Shown: in pieces, positions 36,248 to 45,544 of the stretch | Layout of the letters: each line of letters starts with the position of its first letter | How positions within the stretch are numbered: the stretch's first letter is position 1 | Assembly: GCF_023715895.1 (NCBI RefSeq) | Contig: NZ_JAMBOO010000012.1 | Span: forward strand, 37,707 to 101,706 | Direction: 5' to 3' | From: Domibacillus indicus | GTDB taxonomy: Bacteria; Bacillota; Bacilli; Bacillales; Domibacillaceae | DNA: 64,000 bases | Program-made: the position numbers and the translations under genes | The notes under the pieces: generated by a model | Database searches by the model: none | Seen by the model: only the letters and a program-made list of their open reading frames with translations | What the model was told of the DNA's origin: nothing

Positions 36248-37381
36248 TTATATATACTTGCCGAGCGATTCACTCGACCACTGATGAATGACATGATGTT
36301 CTCTGTGAAGAACTTTTTGCAGGTAAATCATCGTTGTGTGAATGTCTTCATGCCCGAGTGCTTTCATAATTGAAAAGACATCTGCTTTATTCAAGTGAGA
36401 GATAATCGCAAAACTATGCCTGAATACGTGGGCTGTTAATTTAATATGACCGGAATGAACAAAAGGCAGGTCCACTTCTTTGATCACTCTTTTCAAATAA
36501 TGGGCGAGTCCGTCTGGTTTAAATGCCCGTCCTGTACTTGTGACAAACAGCGGTTCCTCACTGCTGTTCGGAAAAGTAACAGGACGAAACCGCGCTTTTC
36601 GATACTGAAGGATGCTCTCCAGCACTTTTTCTTTTAAAGGAATTTCCCGCCGCTTGTTTCCTTTTCCTGTGACGGACAAATAATGATGCCCCAAAATGCT
36701 GTCATACTGCACATCGGCCAGTGTCAGACGGCATAATTCCTCATTCCGCATGCCGGTGCTGACTAGTACATGAATAAGGGCAAAAGCAATGTATTGCTTT
36801 CGCTCCTCAAAGTAATCCAGCAGCTGGATTACTTCATGCGGCCCTAAATCGCGGTTCGGCCGGTCTTCGGAACGGACCGAAACGGTCAGCAGTTCTTCAT
36901 GGATTGGCTTTTGGATATAGCCGCTTTTAAATAAAAAGGAGAAAAAGCTTTTCCAAATAACCGTTTTTCTTTCAAGTGTGGCAGGTGAATAGCTTCCCCT
37001 TTTCTTTACGTGCGGGCTGTCTTCCGCGACCCACTTTTGGTACCGTCGCAGGTGCCGCTTTTCTAAGCTCTTAAACAGGGAATCATCCACGATATCCAAA
37101 TCTAAATGCAGCACAGGCCCATTCTCAAGCATCTGTTTAATCATCATATGTAATTCTTTTTCATACTCCCGAATCGTACGTTTGGAACGATTCGCTTTTT
37201 TGTTTAAATTGGTTTCCCGGTATAAAAAGTAATGCAGCATATCCCGGTCGTTAAAATAGTAAAAATCCGGCTTCCCTTCCCTCTCTGCCCGGTCTTTCTG
37301 ATCAACCAGCGCAGAAATGGCTTCTTCCGTGTTCTCGGGAATAAGTAGACTATTTTCATTATGTATGATTAATTTGCCCAT
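36248..37381 (-). CDS. Tyrosine recombinase/integrase
   Basis: 377 residues, a second Xer-like recombinase. Active site complete: Arg212 (STGMRNEEL), Lys240 (TGKGNKRRE), His318 and Arg321 (HVFRHSFAI), His344 (LGHEDIHTT), Tyr353. An N-terminal arm (1-60) precedes the core-binding domain. It is transcribed away from a HTH protein gene across an extremely A+T-rich spacer and there is no phage or ICE cargo beside it. Target site unknown. Confidence 0.88.
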   Translation of the reverse strand: MGKLIIHNENSLLIPENTEEAISALVDQKDRAEREGKPDFYYFNDRDMLHYFLYRETNLNKKANRSKRTIREYEKELHMMIKQMLENGPVLHLDLDIVDDSLFKSLEKRHLRRYQKWVAEDSPHVKKRGSYSPATLERKTVIWKSFFSFLFKSGYIQKPIHEELLTVSVRSEDRPNRDLGPHEVIQLLDYFEERKQYIAFALIHVLVSTGMRNEELCRLTLADVQYDSILGHHYLSVTGKGNKRREIPLKEKVLESILQYRKARFRPVTFPNSSEEPLFVTSTGRAFKPDGLAHYLKRVIKEVDLPFVHSGHIKLTAHVFRHSFAIISHLNKADVFSIMKALGHEDIHTTMIYLQKVLHREHHVIHQWSSESLGKYI

Positions 37382-37958
37382 ATATATCTCCTAATTATTT
37401 ATAAACCCCTTTTTAATTAATATATATTTTCATTATAAAATAAATTAAATTATTTTTATACAATTAAAAATGAAATAATCATTAATTAATTTCTTTTGAA
37501 TTTTAAATAAACTATCTTATATCAAAAAATATAACATTTGTTGATTTTATTACAATAGTTAATATATAAAAAATTTTTATTTTAAACATTTATTTTAAAT
37601 TAAGTATTTTTTGTATTTTATTTTTTAATGAATTATAATAGGAGTATAAATACTATTAAAAATAAAGTTTATTATTATACATATTTTATTTTTGAATTGA
37701 TTTATTATTTCTTTTTAAAAGCATGATCACTTTTTTCTCTGTGTATAATTAAACTTGTTTATGTAACAGCAAGGCAAAGAGAGAAAAAGAAGAGCATATA
37801 TCGGATGGAACAAAGAAATGGCTTTTCACCTGATAGGAAAAGCTGTTTCTTATAAGATGTTACAAATGATTCTGCTCAGCTTGAAACACTGCTTGTAGAG
37901 AGCGGCATATATAATGGAAGAAACTCGGATTAAAATGAAGGAGAATGAATAAATAAAC
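37382..37958. other. Extremely A+T-rich divergent spacer
   Basis: No gene in 577 bases. From about 37390 to 37740 roughly nine of ten bases are A or T by eye, in contrast to its surroundings. It contains the promoters of both divergent genes and might hold recombinase or silencer binding sites. The part from 37740 to 37958 has more normal composition. Confidence 0.6.
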
Positions 37959-38936
37959 ATGAATATTTCGGATTGCTACACCACAAAAGAAGCGGCTGAA
38001 CGCCTTGGAAAATCAGTGGTTACGATCGGCCACTATATACGAACTGGAAAACTGACACCCGTTGAGGATTTTTGGGGCGGACACCGGGGGCATTTATTTG
38101 AAAAAAGCGCGGTTGATCGGCTAAAAGAGGAGCTCAATCAGGAACAGCCGAACGGAATGATGACAGGAGAAGCCGCTGCTTATTTAGGTGTAACGAGAGC
38201 CGTGCTGCAATCTTACCTCCAAGAGCAGCTTATCCCTTTTGAAAAAACGACCTGGCGCAGCCGGGAAGTTGTAACCATCAAAAAAGTCGACTTAGATTTG
38301 TTTCAAGAAACGCATAAAGAGCGTCTTGTAGAAGATCGCCTCAAGCAGCGCTTGTTTTATGACCGTAAAAAGCAGATGGCTTTTTACCAGCGCTTTTCGT
38401 CCAGCACGATTCAGGAAGCACGCCTCACTTGGGATACCCAGAAAGAATGGGTGTTTTTTATCCAGGATACCGGCGCCCAGCTATCATTTGAAGAAGGCAT
38501 TTATAAGCATGATTTAACCCCAGACTACACACTTTCTTTTGGCAAACGGACTGGAACGCCTGGCTACGCGAAGCTGTCGCTGCCTTTACAGTTGTCCTTT
38601 ACCCGACAGTTTCTGGATCTCTTATACGAGCAGTTTGACTTATCCAATGTTTATATGGATATACGGCAGAAAGAAAATATTATCGTCCTTTACGTTAAGG
38701 ATATGCTATTAAATGCAGTGGAAAATGCGGAAACACTTGGCCATTTTTTAGAAAGCAACGCAGAAGAAGGTTTTGTAGCAGCCAATAACAGCCAAATTCG
38801 GATCGAATCGGCTGAAAAAAGTCTGTCTATTTACCTGCCGGCTGATATTAAAAAGAAAATCAAGCAGGCAGCAACAGAACAAGGCACAACCATGCAGGAG
38901 ATCTCTAAAAGAATTATTATGGATTACTTTAAATAA
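37959..38936 (+). CDS. Protein with two MerR/excisionase-type HTH domains
   Basis: 325 residues. Two winged-helix units of the excisionase class are visible at 6-55 (YTTKEAAERLGKSVVTIGHYIRTG) and 67-110 (MTGEAAAYLGVTRAVLQSYLQEQ). The middle is an unrecognised alpha/beta domain, and the C-terminus (SLSIYLPADIKKKIKQAATE) resembles a ribbon-helix-helix DNA-binding segment. A DNA-binding partner or directionality factor for the divergent recombinase is plausible but unproven. AAGGAG is 15 bases from the ATG, longer than usual. Confidence 0.65.
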   Translation: MNISDCYTTKEAAERLGKSVVTIGHYIRTGKLTPVEDFWGGHRGHLFEKSAVDRLKEELNQEQPNGMMTGEAAAYLGVTRAVLQSYLQEQLIPFEKTTWRSREVVTIKKVDLDLFQETHKERLVEDRLKQRLFYDRKKQMAFYQRFSSSTIQEARLTWDTQKEWVFFIQDTGAQLSFEEGIYKHDLTPDYTLSFGKRTGTPGYAKLSLPLQLSFTRQFLDLLYEQFDLSNVYMDIRQKENIIVLYVKDMLLNAVENAETLGHFLESNAEEGFVAANNSQIRIESAEKSLSIYLPADIKKKIKQAATEQGTTMQEISKRIIMDYFK

Positions 38937-38959
38937 CGAGGTAAAATAAAAGATCCTTA

Positions 38960-38996
38960 AAAAGCGGCTTTCTGTTGAAGAAGCCGTTTTTTATAT
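38960..38996 (+). terminator. Intrinsic terminator
   Basis: CGGCTT / AAGCCG stem with T6 after the HTH gene. Confidence 0.7.
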
Positions 38997-39073
38997 ATTT
39001 TCCTTTTGCTGTTCCTTTTAAAGTTTACATAATAAATTTATCGTTAATAACAAATCAGATGATTTTATACAAA

Positions 39074-39110
39074 AAAACACCTTTACGCAAAAATAACGTA
39101 AAGGTGTTTT
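39074..39110 (-). terminator. Intrinsic terminator of brnQ
   Basis: Perfect 14-bp stem AAAACACCTTTACG / CGTAAAGGTGTTTT with T7 on the minus strand. Confidence 0.88.
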
Positions 39111-39184
39111 GATCTTTCGTACTCTACAGGCTTTGTGACATTGAAAGAATTATTTATTTTGCTCCATGATATCATACTGTGAGT

Positions 39185-40543
39185 TTATACCGCTCTTCTT
39201 CCTGGCTTGCTCTGCTCTTTTTCCTGCTTCGTTCTAGTAAACAAGCTGATGATATATCCGGCAAGTCCGCCTGCAATCGCAGGGAAGATCCAGCCCAGCC
39301 CGAATCCATAAAGCGGAAGATAATTTGTGAAAAAAGCATCGATAGCTGAAATATTCAAGCCAGCTCCTTTTAAACCATCCATGATACTCACTAAAAAGGT
39401 TAACAACATGCTGCCTTGATACACGTGGGCATGTCCTTTAAATAAAGGATGAAGGAACGTCAAAACGATCAAGACGATCGCTAATGGATAAAGAACAGTC
39501 AATACTGGTACAGAAATTGAAATTAATTGAGCTAGACCAATATTAGCGATAACGGCACTAAATACACATAATACTACGGCAATCGTTTTATACGGGATGT
39601 TCGGGAACAGTTTGTGGAAATAAGCAGAACAAGCTGTGATCAGTCCTACACTTGTTGTTAAACAAGCAACCGTAATCATTAAACCTAACAAAACTCCGCC
39701 GTATGTTCCGAAGTAGTAGTCCGAGACACTTGCCAAAACTGCTCCGCCATTATCTAGACGTCCCACACCCGTTACACTGGCAGCCCCCATATAAGACAGA
39801 GCTGTATAGATAGCTGCAAGAATAACAGCGGCGATTCCAACCGCTTTTAAACAAACGATCAAAATATCTTTTCTCGTTTTTGCACCTTTTTCTTTGATTG
39901 CATTAATAATGATGATACCAAATACAAAGGATGCAAGTGTATCCATTGTCAGGTACCCTTCCTGGAATCCATTGAAAAAGGCATTCGTTTGATACTTTTC
40001 TGCAGGCGCCTGCAGCTTACCAATTGGGTTAAAGCATGCGACTACTACTAAAATCCCGATAAATGTGATTTTGATTGGTGTAAGGAATTTTCCGACAATA
40101 TCGACAATTTTCGCTGGATTTAAAGAGAAAAAGCATGTGATGCTATAAAAGATCACTGTGAAAATCAGCAAAGGTACAAACGTTGAATTTTCTGACAAAA
40201 ATGGTTTTACGCCAATCTCAAAAGAAACACTTCCTGTCCGTGGAATCGCGAACAAAGGACCGATTGCCAAATAAAGAACGGTTGTAAAGACGAGACCGAA
40301 AATAGGATGAACGCGGCTCGCTAAGGACTGTAAATCCTCTTTTCCAGAAAAGCCAAATGCCATAACCCCTATTAGAGGAAGGCCTACTCCGGTTACCAAA
40401 AAGCCGGCAGTTGCTATCCAGACATTTGTCCCTGCTGACTGGCCAAGCATAGCCGGGAAAATCAAGTTTCCTGCTCCAAAAAATAAAGCAAACAGCATCA
40501 AGCCGATCACTACTATAAATGAAAATGGTATTTTGTTTGACAC
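39185..40543 (-). CDS. brnQ: Branched-chain amino acid transporter BrnQ
   Basis: A 452-residue Na+-coupled importer for isoleucine, leucine and valine (LIVCS family), 12 membrane helices. Family signatures are ALFFGAGNLIFPAMLGQSAG in helix 1 and GYLTMDTLASFVFGIIIINAI in the middle. It starts at GTG behind AGGAGG. Two CodY-box-like sites lie just upstream, which fits the known CodY control of B. subtilis braB. Confidence 0.93.
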   Translation of the reverse strand: MSNKIPFSFIVVIGLMLFALFFGAGNLIFPAMLGQSAGTNVWIATAGFLVTGVGLPLIGVMAFGFSGKEDLQSLASRVHPIFGLVFTTVLYLAIGPLFAIPRTGSVSFEIGVKPFLSENSTFVPLLIFTVIFYSITCFFSLNPAKIVDIVGKFLTPIKITFIGILVVVACFNPIGKLQAPAEKYQTNAFFNGFQEGYLTMDTLASFVFGIIIINAIKEKGAKTRKDILIVCLKAVGIAAVILAAIYTALSYMGAASVTGVGRLDNGGAVLASVSDYYFGTYGGVLLGLMITVACLTTSVGLITACSAYFHKLFPNIPYKTIAVVLCVFSAVIANIGLAQLISISVPVLTVLYPLAIVLIVLTFLHPLFKGHAHVYQGSMLLTFLVSIMDGLKGAGLNISAIDAFFTNYLPLYGFGLGWIFPAIAGGLAGYIISLFTRTKQEKEQSKPGRRAV

Positions 40544-40628
40544 TAAAAAAGCCTCCTGTTGTTACTCTTGTTGTCACAAACCATCCCCTATCATACACCA
40601 ATTGAATGAAAAGTGTAAGAGTTTCGTA

Positions 40629-40643
40629 AATATCCAGAAAATT
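40629..40643 (-). promoter_or_regulatory. CodY box 1 upstream of brnQ
   Basis: AATATCCAGAAAATT matches the palindromic consensus AATTTTCWGAAAATT at 13 of 15 positions; 86 bases before the brnQ start. Confidence 0.6.
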
Positions 40644-40675
40644 AAATTAATATTATACTAAAATACTTTTTCCTG

Positions 40676-40690
40676 ATTTTTCTTAAAATT
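40676..40690 (-). promoter_or_regulatory. CodY box 2 upstream of brnQ
   Basis: ATTTTTCTTAAAATT matches the CodY consensus at 13 of 15 positions; 33 bases beyond box 1. Confidence 0.5.
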
Positions 40691-40725
40691 TTTACAACAG
40701 TTTATATTCTTTTACACATAACAAA

Positions 40726-40756
40726 TACCCCTGCTCTCTTAAGCGATCAGGGGTAT
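40726..40756 (-). terminator. Terminator-like hairpin after the crh-like gene
   Basis: ATACCCCTG pairs with CAGGGGTAT; the following T run is weak. Confidence 0.55.
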
Positions 40757-40815
40757 GTTCAAGAAAAATAACATATTAATACAGTCATGTTGGATTTCCT
40801 TTTATATGCTTTGTT

Positions 40816-41073
40816 TTATGGGGTAGAAAGAAATTTTTCAAGCGAATCCAATGCTTTTTCCTCATCGCTTCCATCAGCAATAAGCTTCACTTCAGTTCCT
40901 GGAGTCAATGCCGCAGCCATGACACCCATAATACTTTTAGCGGCAATCACTTTTTCATTGCGGATCAGGGTAATGTTGCTGCTGAATGTATTCGCTTTTT
41001 CAACAAATCGAGCAGCAGGTTTTGATTGAAGTCCTTCTTTTAATCCAATTTTCACGTTTCTTTCTAACATCAT
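40816..41073 (-). CDS. crh: Crh-like HPr-family protein
   Basis: An 85-residue HPr fold. Numbered from the second Met, the residue equal to catalytic His15 of HPr is Gln15 (GLQSKPA), while the regulatory serine is kept as Ser46 (AKSIMGVM). This is the hallmark of Crh, which cannot carry PTS phosphate but, once phosphorylated by HPr kinase, serves as CcpA corepressor. In B. subtilis crh sits in the yvcIJKL operon; here it stands alone behind a cre site, so it may be an extra copy. AAAGG precedes the first ATG. Confidence 0.82.
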   Translation of the reverse strand: MMLERNVKIGLKEGLQSKPAARFVEKANTFSSNITLIRNEKVIAAKSIMGVMAAALTPGTEVKLIADGSDEEKALDSLEKFLSTP

Positions 41074-41105
41074 GCAGCCCAGCCTTTCACTTTATATTTT
41101 AAAAT

Positions 41106-41120
41106 TTGAAAACGCTTTCT
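41106..41120 (-). promoter_or_regulatory. cre site upstream of the crh-like gene
   Basis: TTGAAAACGCTTTCT fits WTGAAARCGYTTWNN at every position and lies 33 bases before the gene, so CcpA would control a gene for its own corepressor. Confidence 0.65.
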
Positions 41121-41689
41121 AGATTATTTCCATTTTATCTTATTTTTATACCTCTTTGAAATAGGCAAAGTGCCTAAAGAATTTTCCGCTTCTTTGTGCA
41201 AAGCGTGCAGTCCTGGCCTGAATTAAAGCGTTTCCAGCTTTTTGTTTACTTACAAATATTGTTTTACTGGTTGTTGGAACAAGTAAGTAATACTGTTGGT
41301 TCACTTGAATAAAAATATATTTATTTATTCCATACAATATGCCAATAAGAATGGCCGCTTTAGCAAATAACCTTTGGCACAGTTATGTTTATTTCTCTAG
41401 GCACTGCTCCCCTATCCCTCCTCTTTATTTGTTTTTTATTTTAGCATCAACTTCTGAAAAAGGGAAATTTTTACCTTTGATTTTGTGGATTTTTAATGAT
41501 GGCCCAAGAAAACAAAGTAAAATCCACGCCCTGTATCAGCAAAACAAGACTTACTAACAAATATTATCTAGTTTCTTCTTTTTTTCACAAAAATACATAT
41601 ATACAAGTATTTATATATATATGTATACAAATGAATGTAATTTTAGAAAAATATTTTCTTCTTTATTCCTGACTAAAATAATGGAGTAA
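41121..41689. other. Intergenic region, no gene seen
   Basis: About 570 bases, mostly A+T rich, with alternating TATATA stretches near 41600-41630. Open frames here have no binding sites or family likeness. Confidence 0.45.
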
Positions 41690-41723
41690 AAAAGCAGACC
41701 ATCCTTTTTAAAAAGAACGGGCT
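41690..41723 (-). terminator. Intrinsic terminator of the DUF421 gene
   Basis: Minus-strand AGCAGCCC / GGTCTGCT arms followed by T6. Confidence 0.7.
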
Positions 41724-41730
41724 GCTCTGT

Positions 41731-42441
41731 TTATGACTGATCTGGATAATGATAAACGTTTAGTTTATCACCTTTTAAGGTCGCTAACAAAACGTCCGCC
41801 GCCTTTGATTCATTGTGAGCTTTTAACTGGCTGTTAAGCCACGCTTCATCTTTACCGCTTTTCTTCAATTCCTCATGGTCTATTTCCCCTTCTTTGATTA
41901 CGGCCCGTGATATAGACAACGGCTTTACAGGCAGCTTCATATCAGCTGGAGTGACAGGTGCATGTTTAGGATGAAGAAAAAAGGAAATCGTTCCGTTCGG
42001 TTCCCAGATTGCATGTGAGACTTTTTGGATATCTTCAATTTGGCTTTTTCGCAGCTCAGCCAACAAGATATCAATAGAAATTCTTGCTTTTCTTAAGTTT
42101 TGGTATCTAATTTTCCCCTGCTCAATGAGCGGATAGGGAGAGGGATCAAGAAAACGCTGGAATCTTTTCCACTTTAAACTCAAATAAGTGCCCGCAATGT
42201 ATAAAACCACCAACACGACCATAGAGATCATTGAGCCTTTTAATCCTAAATGTTGGTCCGATAAAGGATGAGCTAAAATATTCCCAATTAAAATGGCCAT
42301 TACAAAATCAAGCAGCCTTAGCTGCGCCATCGACCGCTGGCCCATTATTTTTGCAGCCAAAAGTAAAAACAAAAAAGCAACAAGCGCTCTTAAAATCCAT
42401 TGAATGGTTGTAAGAGATTCCTGGGCATGAAAAAAATCCAC
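41731..42441 (-). CDS. DUF421 (YetF-like) membrane protein
   Basis: 236 residues. Three N-terminal membrane helices, then the DUF421 core: GQRSMAQLRLLDFVMAILIGNILAHPL and RKARISIDILLAELRKSQIEDI, WEPNGTISF. The start is placed at the GTG at 42441, 11 bases after AGGGG; the frame extends 20 codons further without a binding site. Length fits YetF. YetF/YdfS proteins are spore or vegetative membrane proteins of uncertain role. Confidence 0.85.
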   Translation of the reverse strand: MDFFHAQESLTTIQWILRALVAFLFLLLAAKIMGQRSMAQLRLLDFVMAILIGNILAHPLSDQHLGLKGSMISMVVLVVLYIAGTYLSLKWKRFQRFLDPSPYPLIEQGKIRYQNLRKARISIDILLAELRKSQIEDIQKVSHAIWEPNGTISFFLHPKHAPVTPADMKLPVKPLSISRAVIKEGEIDHEELKKSGKDEAWLNSQLKAHNESKAADVLLATLKGDKLNVYHYPDQS

Positions 42442-43036
42442 AAGGTTCACTTCCCCTGCCTTAACTTTGTTAAATGAGTACCTGTAGCATTCCCTATTCA
42501 TGTAAATTTATAACGCAGATAATCAAAACAGTTCTTTGTCTGTTCTCCAACAAACCAGTTTTACCGCTTCTCTCAATCCCGATTCTCTATTCGATCATAG
42601 GATCTGTAAGAGGTATAATTAGAACCTAGATAAATTTTTAATAATCGGTACACCTAGACAACGTATCCCTTTACATACAAAACTGGCGGCGGAGCATTTC
42701 AGTATAAGCCTTTGAAAGTCATAGATATTCATTGAAGAAAATTCGTTTTGCATGCACAGTCTCTCATTTATAATTAGAGTTTCATTAGTATGGTAGACGG
42801 CGCCCTTGCCTCTCTCCAGGCCTCTAAGAGGTGTTCCCCGGGGACGCTAAAACGAAAACGAGTAATAAAGTGTGTGATTTGGTTGTTAGAATGATAAGGG
42901 TTAAAAATTACAATCACTTCCCTTGTATATATGACGAAAAGGTGTCTGCTGAATGTGAACACTTTTTGACTCCCTCCTTGTTTAGGATTAAACGTCAATA
43001 AAACGAGTAAACTATTAACAAAGGGAGGGATTGGTC
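42442..43036. other. Intergenic region with a G+C-rich structured patch
   Basis: No gene recognised. Around 42805-42850 a G+C-rich segment (GGCGCCCTTGCC, CCAGGCCTCTAAGAGG, CCCCGGGG) stands out from A+T-rich flanks and could be an RNA; identity unknown. Confidence 0.35.
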
Positions 43037-43237
43037 ATGAACTTGGCATACAGCTATCTGCAGTTACACAAAGAATACCTGCTCGACATAAGCGAGCAAA
43101 ATCGTCCCGGTGAGATGAATCAATTTGAAGTACTTTGTTTGGATTTATATAACTGGCTGCAAAAAGAGCAAGGACTTACTGAGGCACAGGCAAAAGCAAT
43201 TATAGAAGGTTCTCATATGCACGATGATGTTGCATAA
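43037..43237 (+). CDS. Small hypothetical protein, 66 residues
   Basis: ATG at 43037 behind GGGAGGGA with a 7-base gap, and a terminator right after the stop. The sequence is helical and acidic (NQFEVLCLDLYNWLQKEQGL, EAQAKAIIEGSHM). Family not recognised, but signals support a real gene. Confidence 0.65.
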   Translation: MNLAYSYLQLHKEYLLDISEQNRPGEMNQFEVLCLDLYNWLQKEQGLTEAQAKAIIEGSHMHDDVA

Positions 43238-43257
43238 GCCTACGGGCTCTTTTTTTT
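43236..43257 (+). terminator. Short intrinsic terminator
   Basis: AGCC / GGCT stem followed by CTTTTTTTT. Confidence 0.65.
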
Positions 43258-43907
43258 GTTCACTTTCTTTATTTTGCTTTACTTTTAAGTGGAGGAGTGT
43301 TGATTGTGTTATTATCTGTTTTTTAATTTATTATTGAATTTTGCACATTGTTAATTATGTATTAAATAGAGAGCGCATTTCACTTTTGACTTTTTCATTA
43401 TTCTAGATGGATATCTGGATGATGATCGCTCATTTCATATTAGATTTCGCATCATTATTTTTGTTTTGCGATCCAGTAATCTGCATCTATATCCATAACC
43501 ATCCTCCTTAAAAATAAATTGGAAAAAGGTTTTGTTAACAGCGCTTTATCACGCTTAAAGTATAGTTATCTATACCAGTTGATGGAATTTCACAAGTATA
43601 AACCTGTAAATTTTGATACAACAGCTACTAATTGGTATAGACAACTAGTTTTTACTCGGTTACACTTGTTCCTTCCTTTTTTCATAAAGTCTTCTGCTAT
43701 AAATCTATTCGAATTGCTGTGTCCATTTTTCTTCCTAACTATATCCTTCTTTCTGAAAAACCATAACGCCCTGTTGCCTAATTAATATTTTCCAAGACAA
43801 GATTCGACAAACTATTCACTTTTCTCTTGGTACAATACTCTTCGGTAAACCAAAAGAAAACATATAAAAAGTAAAGAAAGCTGGTCAAGCGAGAGGAGCT
43901 ACTATCA
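43258..43907. other. Intergenic region, no supported gene
   Basis: A 650-base A+T-rich gap. One open frame (about 43519-43785) lacks a binding site and looks non-coding. Confidence 0.4.
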
Positions 43908-44132
43908 TTGAAAGTACTAAAATCTGCACATGCCCCAGACCTATACTGTCTGTGGAACAATATTGGAAAAGAAGTAACTGAAGCTGTGGCTTATGATCGA
44001 ATTATGAAAAGTATCGTAGATGAAGACGACTGGGATCCAGGTATCTTTAGGTGGGTCAGCGATAATACTCTTAATTTTGAGGAATGGCAAGAGATTGTAG
44101 TTTCACCAATTACATATACTCATCATGGATGA
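43908..44132 (+). CDS. Small hypothetical protein, 74 residues
   Basis: TTG start 9 bases after AGAGGAG, terminator at the stop. Acidic with several tryptophans (DEDDWDPGIFRWVSDN). Family not recognised. Confidence 0.6.
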   Translation: MKVLKSAHAPDLYCLWNNIGKEVTEAVAYDRIMKSIVDEDDWDPGIFRWVSDNTLNFEEWQEIVVSPITYTHHG

Positions 44133-44153
44133 CCGGCTTCGGCTGGTCTTTTT
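44131..44153 (+). terminator. Intrinsic terminator
   Basis: GACCGGC TTCG GCTGGTC then TTTTTTT. Confidence 0.8.
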
Positions 44154-44221
44154 TTAAAATTTTAAAATAAACAGGAGAAAAGAATCCTGCTATAATCCGA
44201 ATAAATTATTTTTGTTTGGCC

Positions 44222-44328
44222 TGTATAAGATCCTTTGAATTTGTCCATAATATGCCTATGAGCCCCCCCATTTTCTCATGCGATAACCCATAACACTGTG
44301 CAGCCAGAGATCTATCTGGCTTTTTTTG
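44222..44328 (+). ncRNA. Repeated small-RNA-like element, copy B
   Basis: Shares GATAACCCATAA with copy C and the ending AGCCAGA / TCTGGCT plus T7 with the family. A run of seven C (44264-44270) would be free to pair with ribosome binding sites. Confidence 0.45.
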
Positions 44329-44349
44329 CATATTTTTCATTAATTGTGG

Positions 44350-44447
44350 GAAATAATCAGTATCAAGGCATTAAATAGTTCCCCTACCATTAATGCCCTT
44401 GATGCTCCTTTTAGCCTTGGAGCTTTTCAAGCTCTAAGGCCTTTTTA
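44350..44447 (+). ncRNA. Two-hairpin small RNA candidate
   Basis: Hairpin 1: ATCAAGGCATTAA (44362-44374) with TTAATGCCCTTGAT (44390-44403), loop rich in C (TTCCCCTACC). Hairpin 2: GCCTTGGAGCTT / AAGCTCTAAGGC (44414-44440) followed by CTTTTT. No open frame. A C-rich loop is typical of sRNAs that mask ribosome binding sites. Confidence 0.5.
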
Positions 44448-45095
44448 TAGTACTTTATCCGACGGGCTACCATAGTTCTGCTGTTGATCTGTAAATGTCA
44501 TGTTTCTTTAGTCAAACACCCCTCACTTGGCTATCTTCTTACACCCATTTTCCTAAAGCAGCTTTATTATGATCTAACCTTTAGCTTGAAAACATTTTTG
44601 AATCATTTTTATGAAGAAACTTCCACGATATCATTACAACTCAAAATGAAAATCCGTTAAATTATTCTCCCTTCAGATTGAATCTCTAATTATTGGTCTA
44701 TCCTGTTGCTTTATGGCATATGTTAGTATGGTTAGCTTTTCATTTAGCTCCTGTAACGAATTGGTTTTTCAGTGAGTTCATTGGGCCCACTGTGTTTATT
44801 TGTGTCTTCGCACGGATAATTTTTTCCTTCTAAAACCAAGTATGGAAAAGAGAGAAAGAGAACCTGAAATACATTTATTTACTTTCCTTGAAGGATATAT
44901 TAGGGTTTACCTGTTTGGACATTTTTTTAATTTTTTTGTTTATAGTTATAAATTCTTCAAAAAAGGGGTATATGCATTTTGAATAAGCAAACACTTATCC
45001 GATTAAAAATGCAACGATCAATAATCATCTTAGACTTTCACCAGCCTCTTTCCTTGTGCTTTTGCAAAGGTTAGAACCAGAGAGGAGAATTAACA
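44448..45095. other. Intergenic region, no supported gene
   Basis: About 650 A+T-rich bases. The frame at 44800-44982 lacks a binding site and is probably noise. Confidence 0.4.
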
Positions 45096-45314
45096 TTGTC
45101 ATTAAATAGCCTGCAGGATTTGCTAGAAACATTGTGTTCTTTTAACACCATCAATATTACCCATACTTTCGAAAAGGATGAGCAGCCGATTGCTTCAGTT
45201 TGCTGCTTAAAAGATACTTCTATCATCCAGTTAACACTTTATGAAACCCAGTCAATTAAGCAGTATAAAAGTATTGAAGAAGCAGCAACCGCGATTGATA
45301 AATTGCTCAATTAG
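45096..45314 (+). CDS. Small hypothetical protein, 72 residues
   Basis: TTG start behind AGAGAGGAG. Mixed alpha/beta with strands such as SVCCLKDTSIIQLTLYET; no signal peptide. Family not recognised. Confidence 0.6.
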   Translation: MSLNSLQDLLETLCSFNTINITHTFEKDEQPIASVCCLKDTSIIQLTLYETQSIKQYKSIEEAATAIDKLLN

Positions 45315-45544
45315 ATTTTATCTCCTAGTAAAAAATGATTTGATTTACAGCCGTTTTCGTCGAATCCCTTCATACTGAGCAGGCATCCAAAGCATTATAT
45401 AGGTTTACCTGCTTTTATAATCTGCTATAGCAAGGTGTTCCCTTCGTGAGTAAAAGAACACAACCGATGTTGATTCTTTAAACTTGATAAGTTTAAAGTT
45501 CAGAGGTATGATTCTTTCATTACCTAGAAATGGAGGGGATAAAA

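Noticed and set aside
41339..41557. 72-residue frame between crh and the DUF421 gene
   Set aside because: No binding site, no known motif.
42774..42998. 74-residue minus-strand frame over the G+C-rich patch
   Set aside because: No binding site; an RNA structure explains the composition better.
43519..43785. 88-residue frame
   Set aside because: No Shine-Dalgarno, biased F/L composition from A+T-rich DNA, no family likeness.
44230..44328. Cyclic-di-GMP (GEMM) riboswitch
   Set aside because: The CAGCCAGG text looked like GEMM, but the second conserved domain and the tetraloop receptor are missing and the stem is a terminator.
44800..44982. 60-residue frame
   Set aside because: No binding site; aromatic-rich translation typical of T-rich noncoding DNA.
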